A DNA stretch of 16,267 nt, from NCBI GenBank assembly GCA_905214675.1, contig CAJMMS010000039.1, positions 1 through 16,267 on the forward strand, in the 5' to 3' direction. The notes beneath the pieces were generated by a model. The model ran no database searches. It saw nothing but the letters and a program-made list of their open reading frames with translations, and was not told the origin of the DNA. Origin of the DNA: an uncultured bacterium (GTDB lineage: Bacteria > Bacillota > Clostridia > Lachnospirales > Lachnospiraceae). This document shows positions 1 to 6,094 of this stretch, one piece after another. Within the stretch, counting starts at the first letter, position 1. Each line of letters begins with the position of its first letter. The position numbers were made by a program, and so were the translations under genes.

Positions 1-21
1 TTCTTCTTCCCTGTTCCATGA

Positions 22-49
22 TCGACCGCCGCTTCTTTCTTACTATACT
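22..49 (+). promoter_or_regulatory. Possible sigma-A promoter of the S8 peptidase gene
   Basis: TCGACC (22-27) lies 16 bases before TATACT (44-49). The first matches the -35 consensus at four of six positions and the second matches the -10 at five of six. Transcription would begin near 55, which leaves about 50 bases of leader before the ATG at 106 and makes the ATG at 52 unusable. The region is at the window edge, so a better promoter further upstream cannot be excluded. Confidence 0.35.
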
Positions 50-105
50 ATATGTGTCTTTTCACTCATAAGATAATGGAAACGACTTTTGAAAGGCTGG
101 TGTTT

Positions 106-1818
106 ATGCCTGTTTCTGCCAGAGAAAAAATCCTTTCGGAGGACTATCTGGATCTGATCATTCCTGTTACCGGTTCTGAAGCTGCTTTTGAAGAACTTTT
201 TTCACGTTTCGATGCAAAAGCGGCCGTTCCGGGCTATGGAGTGCTGCATGTAGACCGCCAGTTTCTTCCTGGAAACATCCTGAATTTTATCGGATATTCC
301 AATATTCCCAAACTTTACGGTCTGATGGATACTTCCGCACTGGAAAACTCCGGTATTCTGAAAGTGCAGACACAGCCGCTCCTTGGCTACCAGGGAGAGG
401 ATGTACTGATCGGTTTTCTGGACACCGGTATTGATTTTACACACCCTGCATTTCGTACATCCGATGGCAGAAGCCGGATTTACCGGATCTGGGACCAGAC
501 GATCCAGGAAGGGACTACCCCTTCTGGTTTTTCTTATGGTTCCGAATACACGAACGCTGACCTGAACGAAGCACTGTCCGTACAAGATCCTTTTTCAGTT
601 GTGCCAAGCATCGACGAAAACGGACACGGCACTTTTCTTGCCAGTGTAGCCGCCGGAAGTGCGCTTCCTTTACAGGATTTTTCCGGTGCCGCACCGCGAT
701 GTGAAATTATTGCCGTAAAATTAAAACCTGCCAAACAGAATTTGCGGGATTTTTTTCTGATCCGCGAATCTGCAACCGCTTTTCAGGAAAGTGATATCCT
801 GTTTGCGCTCCGTTACCTGATGGACTATGCAAAAGAATATCAGAAGCCGCTTATTATCTGTTTCGGACTTGGAACAAACCAGGGAGACCACTCCGGCTAT
901 ATGCCTCTTTCAGAAGCACTCGACACGATCAGCCGTATGAGTGGATTTTATGTTGTCGCTGCCGCCGGTAACGAAGCCGGAAAGGGGCATCATTTTTATG
1001 CCAGAACAGAAAACACTTCCGGTTATCAGAATGTAGAAGTACTTGTTCCGGAAAAGGAACGTGGCTTTACCATGGAACTTTGGGCTTCCCCTCCGGATCT
1101 TTTTTCTGTCGGCATCATTTCTCCGCTTGGCGAGACTATTCCACCTGTCCCCCCAAAAGCCGGACCGGTTACAAGCATTTCCTTTCTGCTGGAACAGACC
1201 GTGATCGAGGTTTCCTACGAACCTGTAGAAATCGCCTCCGGTGGGCAGCTCATTTTTTTGCGTATTCAGAATCCAACACCTGGCATCTGGGGATTTCAGG
1301 TCTATCCAAGACAGATTTCCAGCGGCATTTTTCATATCTGGCTTCCCATTTCCGGGTTTGCCGAAGAAAATACCCGTTTTTTAAACTCCAATCCCGATAC
1401 AACGCTCGTATGCCCATCCAATGCGGATGGAGTTATCACCTGCGCAGCTTATAACGATGCAACCGGCGGACTTTTTATCCAGTCCAGCCGTGGTTACACC
1501 AGAACCGGTGCCATCAAACCAGATCTTGCTGCACCAGGTGTCGAAGTTTACGGTGCTATCTCTTCTGCTTCTGAATCTGCAAGGCAGCTCTTTGGCAGAC
1601 GGACCGGAACCAGCATTTCCGCAGCACTGACTGCCGGTGCAGCCGCTCTGCTGGTCAACTGGGGCCTTCAAAGCAATCCTCCACGCTATTTTACCAACCG
1701 TGAGATCAAAAGTCTGCTGATCCGCGGCGCATCCAGAAGCAGCAACCTGCTGTATCCAAATCGTGAATGGGGTTATGGCACACTGAATCTTTATCAGATT
1801 TTTCAGTCACTTCTGTAA
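106..1818 (+). CDS. S8 (subtilisin-like) family peptidase, CspC-like, cytoplasmic
   Basis: A serine endopeptidase of the subtilase family, 570 residues from the chosen start. The catalytic triad is visible: Asp106 in FLDTGID, His174 in NGHGT and Ser503 in GTSIS, with the oxyanion Asn289 in AAGN. The roughly 200 residues between Asn289 and Ser503 form the inserted beta-rich region typical of clostridial Csp-like subtilases, and the N-terminal stretch with KILSEDY is a family hallmark. There is no signal peptide or membrane segment, so it should act inside the cell (vegetative cell, mother cell or forespore). Start choice: the ATG at 106 has GAAAGG at 91-96, whereas the in-frame ATGs at 52 and 76 lack a ribosome site and 52 sits next to a -10-like box. 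All catalytic residues are present, so it should be active, unlike the pseudoprotease CspC. Relatives take part in spore germination in Clostridioides; a role here is inference. Confidence 0.9.
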   Translation: MPVSAREKILSEDYLDLIIPVTGSEAAFEELFSRFDAKAAVPGYGVLHVDRQFLPGNILNFIGYSNIPKLYGLMDTSALENSGILKVQTQPLLGYQGEDVLIGFLDTGIDFTHPAFRTSDGRSRIYRIWDQTIQEGTTPSGFSYGSEYTNADLNEALSVQDPFSVVPSIDENGHGTFLASVAAGSALPLQDFSGAAPRCEIIAVKLKPAKQNLRDFFLIRESATAFQESDILFALRYLMDYAKEYQKPLIICFGLGTNQGDHSGYMPLSEALDTISRMSGFYVVAAAGNEAGKGHHFYARTENTSGYQNVEVLVPEKERGFTMELWASPPDLFSVGIISPLGETIPPVPPKAGPVTSISFLLEQTVIEVSYEPVEIASGGQLIFLRIQNPTPGIWGFQVYPRQISSGIFHIWLPISGFAEENTRFLNSNPDTTLVCPSNADGVITCAAYNDATGGLFIQSSRGYTRTGAIKPDLAAPGVEVYGAISSASESARQLFGRRTGTSISAALTAGAAALLVNWGLQSNPPRYFTNREIKSLLIRGASRSSNLLYPNREWGYGTLNLYQIFQSLL

Positions 1819-1876
1819 CCACTTTTTCTATCTGGTCATATTATGAAGTGTAAATCAATTCCGGAGGAATGAAAAC

Positions 1877-2137
1877 ATGAGTGATGTAGCAGCTACAAAC
1901 TGTGGATGCGGATGCGAAAACAACGGATGCGGAAACGCAAACAACAATAATGGATGTGGATGCAATTCGATTCTCTGGATCATCATTCTGCTTTGCTGCT
2001 GTGGCAACGGAAATGGATGTGGATGTGGAAACGGTCTTGGCGGCGATAACTGCTGTATCCTGATCATCCTGCTTCTTCTGTGCGGATGCGGAAATGGTAT
2101 CGGCTCCGGCAACGGATGTGGATGCTCTCTCTGCTAA
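1877..2137 (+). CDS. Cys/Gly/Asn-rich small protein (chorion-class high-cysteine, HCB-like)
   Basis: An 86-residue protein with 18 cysteines, mostly in Cys-Gly-Cys and Gly-Cys-Gly steps, broken by two short hydrophobic runs (about residues 30-41 and 60-69), each bordered by adjacent cysteines. GGAGG at 1863-1867 sits 9 bases before the ATG, and a strong terminator follows 30 bases after the stop, so it is a real, well-expressed type of gene. The composition matches the small proteins annotated in Lachnospiraceae as 'chorion class high-cysteine protein'. Their function is not established. Cross-linked spore or surface layers, metal binding, or a modified peptide are all possible. The hydrophobic runs are short for membrane-spanning helices. 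It lies 58 bases downstream of the S8 peptidase, with no terminator between them, so co-transcription is possible. Confidence 0.8.
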   Translation: MSDVAATNCGCGCENNGCGNANNNNGCGCNSILWIIILLCCCGNGNGCGCGNGLGGDNCCILIILLLLCGCGNGIGSGNGCGCSLC

Positions 2138-2166
2138 CAGCAGATTCTGTTTGCTGGCTAACCACA

Positions 2167-2197
2167 AAACAGCCCCGCCAAAACGGGGCTGTTTCTT
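2167..2197 (+). terminator. Rho-independent terminator after the high-cysteine gene
   Basis: A perfect 11-bp stem, AAACAGCCCCG (2167-2177) paired with CGGGGCTGTTT (2184-2194), encloses a 6-base loop and is followed by TTTCTT. It ends the transcript of the high-cysteine gene. Confidence 0.92.
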
Positions 2198-2487
2198 AAT
2201 TCACAGAAGCTTTCCTGCTTCTCCACTGTTTTTTCCTGTCTTTCTGTTCTCTTTCACTTTAATATTTTCTTCTTTTCTTTCCTGCTCTTTTTTTCTCATG
2301 CAGACTTCATCTATCTCATAAAAGGCATTTCCTTCCCTCACTATTTTCTGCCACATTCTGTAAATCCTTTCTTCTGGACGATTACACTATATTTTATGAA
2401 CAAAGCTGCAAATGGGAAACGCCATGAGTCATAATTATAGATTTGTGGCATATCTTACAAAGAGAGGAATCAGGGCAGGTGACCAGG
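2198..2487. other. Pyrimidine-rich intergenic region
   Basis: There is no convincing gene here. The first 150 bases are strongly T/C-rich on the plus strand and the open frames in them are low-complexity. Promoter-like A/T elements occur near 2387-2393 and 2432-2440, but none has a good partner hexamer, so the promoter of the next gene is not identified. Confidence 0.5.
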
Positions 2488-2931
2488 ATGAACGAAGATC
2501 CGGAAGAACGCTATCCGCTGACTGAGATAGACCGGATTGCAAACGGAAACTCACTTCTGATGTTAAAAGCACTGCTCCCCTATTTTCCATTCGGCAACCG
2601 TGCAGGCATTGCTTTTATGATCAAATGGATGGAAATACAGAATATCCAAAACCATTACCGCCGCCATCCTGCCGCGCCGCTTACTGCAATGTCACTTCCG
2701 TCACATTCCACAGCCGATATTTTAAAAGGAATCACACCTTTCTGCCCAAAAGAACAGAAAGAAATGCTGGAACAGTTCCAAAATATGATGGAAATGTTGG
2801 AATTGATGGAAAATATGCAGGATTTTTCAGGAGGTGAACATTATGAACAACCCCTATCCACATTCGGACACAGCGCAGAATCCGGCACAAAAGCAAAAGC
2901 AGAACCAGAATCCGGCGTCCTGGATGAATGA
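2488..2931 (+). CDS. Unrecognised 147-residue protein
   Basis: I do not recognise this family. The protein is soluble, with no signal or membrane segment. It has an N-terminal helical region containing a hydrophobic core (residues about 18-45, with LLPYFPF), a middle section with Pro and His, a Met/Glu-rich amphipathic helix at about 100-125, and a hydrophilic low-complexity tail. The ATG at 2488 is preferred because AGGTGA (2477-2482) lies 5 bases upstream; the longer frame begins at a TTG (2443) with no ribosome site. Its last 89 bases overlap the next gene in another frame. Together with that gene it forms a two-gene unit ended by the hairpin at 3193-3232. The Met-rich helices suggest a protein-protein contact role, but nothing more can be said. 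Confidence 0.7.
   Translation: MNEDPEERYPLTEIDRIANGNSLLMLKALLPYFPFGNRAGIAFMIKWMEIQNIQNHYRRHPAAPLTAMSLPSHSTADILKGITPFCPKEQKEMLEQFQNMMEMLELMENMQDFSGGEHYEQPLSTFGHSAESGTKAKAEPESGVLDE
2829..2834 (+). promoter_or_regulatory. Consensus ribosome site inside the upstream gene
   Basis: AGGAGG followed 8 bases later by ATG (2843) fixes the start of the next gene. The site lies within the coding region of the preceding gene, about 100 bases before that gene's stop, so translation of the two genes is probably coupled or competing. A GTG at 2834 overlaps this element and cannot be the start. Confidence 0.85.
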
Positions 2932-3181
2932 CAGCCGCCTTTCCGGTATTGATCCGGCAAAACTACAGATGCTCTTTTCTATGAGCAATCAGGGCGGCAA
3001 AAAAAGCCAGAACGAACTTATGCCTTTTCTGATGGCTGCGGCTTCCCGCTCCAGACAAAACGGCATGACTTTTACACCGGAAGAAACCGAACGGATCATC
3101 GAAGTTATGAAACAGGGAAAATCACCCGAAGAAATCGCCAGGATCGAGAAAATCCGCATGATGATGCGGCTGATCAAATAG
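2843..3181 (+). CDS. Unrecognised 112-residue helical protein
   Basis: I do not recognise this family. Residues 1-28 are a polar, Asn/Gln/Pro-rich low-complexity stretch, coded where the gene overlaps its upstream neighbour. Residues about 36-112 look like a compact helical domain with repeated Met and basic residues, and end in a helix with KSPEEIARIEKI followed by a basic Met-rich tail. There is no signal or membrane segment. The AGGAGG at 2829-2834 makes the start secure. It shares its overall style (small, Met-rich, helical) with the preceding protein, which suggests that the two products act together, perhaps as partners. It ends 11 bases before a hairpin terminator shared with the convergent cinA. 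Confidence 0.75.
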   Translation: MNNPYPHSDTAQNPAQKQKQNQNPASWMNDSRLSGIDPAKLQMLFSMSNQGGKKSQNELMPFLMAAASRSRQNGMTFTPEETERIIEVMKQGKSPEEIARIEKIRMMMRLIK

Positions 3182-3192
3182 GATAAGGAAAT

Positions 3193-3232
3193 AAAAGCTT
3201 CCATTCCAGAGAAATCCCGGTTGGAAGCTTTT
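3193..3232. terminator. Bidirectional terminator between convergent transcripts
   Basis: AAAAGCTTCCA (3193-3203) pairs perfectly over 11 bp with TGGAAGCTTTT (3222-3232) around an 18-base loop. The arms carry A on one side and T on the other, so the hairpin is followed by a T-tract on both strands (TTTTG on plus, TTTTATTTCC on minus). It can end both the plus-strand gene pair and the minus-strand pgsA-cinA transcript. Confidence 0.8.
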
Positions 3233-3238
3233 GTAAAA

Positions 3239-4498
3239 TTATTTTTCTGTATTTTCTTTTGCACTTAAAATGCAGTTCCGCAATAAGGTCAATGCATTGA
3301 CTGTGGAAAGTTCACGGATCTTATTTCGGTTTCCCTTAAAATGAAATTCTTTTACACGGACTTCATTCTGATAGGCACATGCAATATAAACAAGACCAAC
3401 CGGCTTTTCTTCTGTTCCACCACCAGGTCCTGCAAGTCCGATGACAGAAACACAGATATCCGATCCTGTGATAAACGCTCCGTTTTTTGCCATCTCTTTT
3501 GCTGTCTTTTCACTGACCGCACCATATGTTTTCAATGTATTCTTTTTCACATCCAGCAGTTTTCGTTTCGCACGGTTGGAATACGTAACAAACCCCTGTT
3601 TGAATACTTCAGAAACACCTGATACATTGGTCAGCCTTGCCGCCAGCATACCACCCGTACAGGATTCTGCTGTTGTAAGTGTAAGATTCTGTGCTTTTAA
3701 AAGTTCTACAATACTCTCTTCTAAAGTCACCTCTTCATCCATAGCATAAATGTGACTTCCGAAGCGCTTTTTCAGTTCCTTCACCATCGGCTTGATCAGC
3801 TTTTTGGCTTCCTTTTCATCTGCTGCCCTGGCAGTTACACGCAAATGCACTTCCCCTGTCTTTGCATAAGTTGCAATCGTTGGGTTCTCCTGCGTCTCGA
3901 TCAGATCCAGAATCTCCGTCTCAACCAGACTTTCACCAACACCGCATAACTTCACCATGACGGAATAGATTGTTTCCGGCTGCAGTTTTTTCAGATACGG
4001 AACAATATCCTGGCGGAACATCGGAATCAGTTCATTTGGTGGTCCCGGAAGCAGGATCACCGATTTTCCTTTTTGCTCTACGATGATACCCGGTGCCGTT
4101 CCATTGGCATTATCCACAACGATACATCCTTCCGGAACCTGCGCCTGTTTCCAGTTATTGTCCGTAATGATCCGGAACTGACTGTTCCGGAAATATTCTT
4201 CAATCCGCTCATGACTGTGTTCATCTTCTATAAGTGGAAGATCAAACACCTTTGCCACTGTCTCTTTTGTAAGATCATCCTGCGTTGGCCCAAGTCCACC
4301 GCAGAGAATAATGATATCCGAACGCCCAAGTGCTGTCTGGATCGTATCGTACAGGCGTTCTTCATTATCTCCAACCACCGACTGATGATACATGGATAAA
4401 CCAAGCCCTGCACACTCTCTCGCTAAAAAAGCTGCATTGGTGTTGACAATATTTCCAAGCAGCAGCTCCGTTCCTACACATATCAGCTCTACAACCAT
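3239..4498 (-). CDS. cinA: CinA: competence/damage-inducible protein A, nicotinamide-nucleotide amidohydrolase
   Basis: A 419-residue two-domain protein of normal family length. The N-terminal domain (about 1-170) has the MoeA/MogA-like molybdopterin-binding fold, with the VGTELLLG start and the GGLGPTQDD motif; in the family it carries ADP-ribose pyrophosphatase activity. The C-terminal PncC domain (about 255-415) deamidates nicotinamide mononucleotide to nicotinate mononucleotide and has TAESCTGG with the nucleophilic Ser279, then a GLAGPGGGTEEKPVG loop. It acts in the cytoplasm in pyridine-nucleotide recycling. AGGAGG (4508-4513, minus strand) gives a clear start. pgsA lies 48 bases upstream, so the two form one transcript. 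In many Firmicutes cinA is followed by recA; here the next genes are the convergent unknown pair, so that neighbourhood is broken or rearranged. Confidence 0.97.
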   Translation of the reverse strand: MVVELICVGTELLLGNIVNTNAAFLARECAGLGLSMYHQSVVGDNEERLYDTIQTALGRSDIIILCGGLGPTQDDLTKETVAKVFDLPLIEDEHSHERIEEYFRNSQFRIITDNNWKQAQVPEGCIVVDNANGTAPGIIVEQKGKSVILLPGPPNELIPMFRQDIVPYLKKLQPETIYSVMVKLCGVGESLVETEILDLIETQENPTIATYAKTGEVHLRVTARAADEKEAKKLIKPMVKELKKRFGSHIYAMDEEVTLEESIVELLKAQNLTLTTAESCTGGMLAARLTNVSGVSEVFKQGFVTYSNRAKRKLLDVKKNTLKTYGAVSEKTAKEMAKNGAFITGSDICVSVIGLAGPGGGTEEKPVGLVYIACAYQNEVRVKEFHFKGNRNKIRELSTVNALTLLRNCILSAKENTEK

Positions 4499-4546
4499 AT
4501 TTCCAAACCTCCTGTTTTGTCTTAAGCTTTCCGTTCTGCAGCAGGC

Positions 4547-5083
4547 TTAACTTTGCATCTTCAGAACCTGTTTGTTTTTGGCAATATAGTCAATCAAAGA
4601 TACTACCGTAAGAACCAGTGCGATATAGATAACCACCTGGCCAATCGTATCAAAAACACCGCCCAAATCCGCAACCAGCAGAATGATCATCAACATCTGA
4701 GAGATTGTCTTGGCTTTTCCCCACCAGCTTGCCGCGATCACAATACCATTGTCCGCAGCGATCAGACGAAAACCGCTGATGATAAACTCACGGCTGATGA
4801 TAATGATCACGATCCAACTTGGCAGACGGTCAAGATCCATCAGACAGATCATCGCTGCACATACCAGCAGTTTGTCTGCAAGTGGATCCATAAACTTTCC
4901 AAAATTTGTGACCTGATTGTTCTTTCTTGCAAGATAACCGTCCAGCGTATCCGTCAAGCTTGCAGCAATAAAAATACCAAGTGCAATATATTTATCCGCA
5001 CTTGTAATATCACCAAGCATGAACAGTACAAAAAACGGAATCATGATCACACGAAGAACCGTTAACGTATTTGGTAGATTCAT
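4547..5083 (-). CDS. pgsA: PgsA: CDP-diacylglycerol--glycerol-3-phosphate 3-phosphatidyltransferase
   Basis: An integral membrane enzyme that joins CDP-diacylglycerol and glycerol-3-phosphate to make phosphatidylglycerophosphate, the first committed step to phosphatidylglycerol and cardiolipin. It has 178 residues, about the family norm. The full CDP-alcohol phosphatidyltransferase signature is present: Asp45, Asp48, Gly49, Ala52, Arg53, Gly62, Asp66, Asp70 with correct spacing. Several hydrophobic segments follow, the last at about 145-168. The start at 5083 has AGGAGA at 5091-5096 and gives the usual MNLPNxLTxxR beginning; a longer open frame reaches 5221 but would read through the promoter and leader. 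It heads a transcript with cinA, driven by the promoter at 5201-5229. Confidence 0.96.
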   Translation of the reverse strand: MNLPNTLTVLRVIMIPFFVLFMLGDITSADKYIALGIFIAASLTDTLDGYLARKNNQVTNFGKFMDPLADKLLVCAAMICLMDLDRLPSWIVIIIISREFIISGFRLIAADNGIVIAASWWGKAKTISQMLMIILLVADLGGVFDTIGQVVIYIALVLTVVSLIDYIAKNKQVLKMQS

Positions 5084-5200
5084 ATTGATTTCTCCTGTCT
5101 TTTCATATAATTTGCTCCTGTTATCTGGATGGGAGCTTTTGTGATCCAATGATGTCAGAAAAAAATACCTTACGGATGCCTTCTGGCACCATTGAATTTG

Positions 5201-5229
5201 ATTATAAGACAAGAAAATCAATTTGTCTA
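5201..5229 (-). promoter_or_regulatory. Sigma-A promoter of pgsA-cinA
   Basis: On the minus strand TAGACA (5229-5224) lies 17 bases before a perfect TATAAT (5206-5201). The -35 box matches consensus at five of six positions. Transcription would start near 5194, giving a leader of about 110 bases before pgsA. It lies just after the stop of the ferredoxin remnant, which makes pgsA-cinA independent of rimO. Confidence 0.8.
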
Positions 5230-5235
5230 CTGTTC

Positions 5236-5460
5236 TTATTCTTTTTTACCAAAACCATCAAATGGTGTACGGATCGCCTGTTTCGGGCAGGCACGTACAC
5301 AGTCACCGCAGCGGATACATTCCGCACTGTTTGGTTTTTCATAAACACGCACACCCATTTTACATTTTTTGCAGCAAAGTCCGCAGGAGGTACATTTCTG
5401 CTTATCAATCTCAAAATGGTACAGTGAAAAGCGATTGAAAATACCATATATTTGATTTTT
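5236..5460 (-). pseudogene. C-terminal ferredoxin remnant of a polytopic 4Fe-4S binding protein
   Basis: An open frame of 74 codons with no usable start codon. It encodes two intact [4Fe-4S] motifs, CTSCGLCCKKC and CIRCGDCVRACP, joined by the diagnostic KMGV and PNSAECIRC segments. These match the C-terminal end of the NapH-like membrane 4Fe-4S proteins common in Clostridia, which normally have several membrane helices and further cysteines ahead of this point. That whole N-terminal part, normally some 200 residues or more, is missing. The remnant overlaps the end of the small CD1871A-like frame directly upstream, one base out of register, so a deletion probably fused the two genes. The clusters show no decay, so either the loss is recent or the segment is still translated by frameshifting (see findings). 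Confidence 0.72.
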
Positions 5461-5554
5461 TCATGACTGTTTTCTGTTCTCCCCGGTAAATGCCATATCC
5501 GAAGAACAGGCATCCCACAAGCAGAACGATCCATGCTGTTTTATACTTTTTCAT
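5411..5554 (-). pseudogene. CD1871A-like small membrane protein, 3' end replaced
   Basis: A 47-residue frame with an AGGA ribosome site at 5565-5568, 10 bases before the ATG. Residues 1-30 look like the N-terminus of the CD1871A-family CXXC proteins: a basic start, one membrane helix (about 7-23) and the GIYRGE segment. Intact members of that family are about 40-50 residues and end in a Cys-x-x-Cys stretch. Here the frame instead runs from about residue 31 into sequence belonging to the neighbouring 4Fe-4S gene and stops. The CXXC motif is therefore lost. It starts 12 bases after the stop of the TlpA-like gene, the arrangement expected of an old redox operon. A short membrane peptide could still be made. 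Family assignment is from memory of the pattern. Confidence 0.55.
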
Positions 5555-5566
5555 CGTTTCGTTTTC

Positions 5567-6013
5567 CTATTGTACCTCTGCAAGTGTGTCTTCGATCAGT
5601 TTTTTCCAGGTATCATAGTCATTGGATCCCATCACGGCTTTGAGGATTTTACCATTGGAGTCTACAAAATACGTGGTTGGGAATGTCATCAGATTCTGCA
5701 TCATATCATCCGCAAACATATCTTCTGAAACCAGAAGCTGCTGATAAGCAGCACCCGCATCTTCTAATACAGATTCCACATCATTTCTGGATTCGTCTGC
5801 AAGACCGGCAGCCAGTTCATAGTACAGACCTTTTATCGCCACGCCCTTGCCTTCATATTCTTTGTTGAGCTGATCGAGGATTGGGATTTCCTGTACGCAC
5901 GGTGTACATCCGACATTCCATACATTGACCAGTGTCAGTTTGTTTTCAGCAAACAGACTGGAATCCGCCTTGTTCCCATCCAGAGTATGTGAAATACCTG
6001 TGAACAAAATCAT
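5567..6013 (-). CDS. TlpA/redoxin-family thioredoxin-like protein, N-terminus truncated
   Basis: A 148-residue thioredoxin-fold protein. The redox pair is Cys36 and Cys39 in WNVGCTPC, followed by the PILDQL helix, and a cis-proline occurs in the TFPTTYFVD strand. This is the TlpA/ResA type, normally exported as a lipoprotein or with a membrane anchor to reduce disulfides outside the membrane. Here the protein begins only some 10 residues before the LDG-N-x-x-D-S-S-L-F segment that opens the domain, and a stop codon lies three codons upstream in frame. The signal peptide and linker are absent, and no good ribosome site precedes the ATG. It may be a truncated gene, or a cytoplasmic thioredoxin if expressed. 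A perfect TATAAT lies at 6044-6039 on the minus strand but without a good -35. The two downstream genes are broken, so the whole locus appears to be decaying. Confidence 0.75.
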   Translation of the reverse strand: MILFTGISHTLDGNKADSSLFAENKLTLVNVWNVGCTPCVQEIPILDQLNKEYEGKGVAIKGLYYELAAGLADESRNDVESVLEDAGAAYQQLLVSEDMFADDMMQNLMTFPTTYFVDSNGKILKAVMGSNDYDTWKKLIEDTLAEVQ

Positions 6014-6022
6014 AGGATTTCA

Positions 6023-6051
6023 TTGCTTTTCATTAAGAATTATAGTAAAAT
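6023..6051 (+). promoter_or_regulatory. Possible promoter of the 6095-7300 gene pair
   Basis: TTGCTT (6023-6028) and TAAAAT (6046-6051) are 17 bases apart. The -10 matches at five of six positions; the -35 keeps only TTG. An overlapping TATAGT at 6041-6046 is an alternative -10. The first gene of the pair starts about 40 bases further on. Confidence 0.4.
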
Positions 6052-6080
6052 ATTTTGCTAAGGGATATTTAAGAAAGGAC

Positions 6081-6094
6081 TGTCGATTTCGACA
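6081..6094 (+). promoter_or_regulatory. Perfect palindrome between ribosome site and start codon
   Basis: TGTCGATTTCGACA is a perfect inverted repeat (6-base arms, 2-base centre) directly touching the ATG at 6095, and lies just after the AGAAAGG ribosome site (6072-6078). As RNA it can fold into a 5-bp hairpin with a 4-base loop, which would shorten the effective distance between ribosome site and start from 16 to about 2 bases. It could equally be an operator for a dimeric repressor. No known operator family was matched. Confidence 0.5.

Noticed and set aside
52..105. N-terminal extension of the S8 peptidase from the ATG at 52
   Set aside because: It has no ribosome site and sits directly after a -10-like TATACT; the ATG at 106 has GAAAGG at good spacing and gives the usual family N-terminus.
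1841..2167. Minus-strand open frames opposite the high-cysteine gene
   Set aside because: They are by-products of its repetitive GGA-TGC codons and have no ribosome site; one would cover the terminator.
4553..5065. 170-residue plus-strand frame
   Set aside because: It is antisense to pgsA, whose complete catalytic signature and start are clear.
5114..5136. Hairpin (GCTCC/GGAGC) in the pgsA leader as a riboswitch or attenuator
   Set aside because: There are only 5 bp of stem with no U-tract or known aptamer features.
5084..5221. 46-residue N-terminal extension of PgsA
   Set aside because: It would be translated from the leader and the promoter region; the family start at 5083 has an AGGAG site.
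5202..5534. 110-residue minus-strand frame over the ferredoxin remnant
   Set aside because: It is the wrong register: the cysteine motifs appear only in the other frame, and this one lacks any recognisable feature or ribosome site.
6081..6094. LexA/SOS box
   Set aside because: The palindrome does not contain the GAAC-N4-GTTC core of Firmicute LexA sites.
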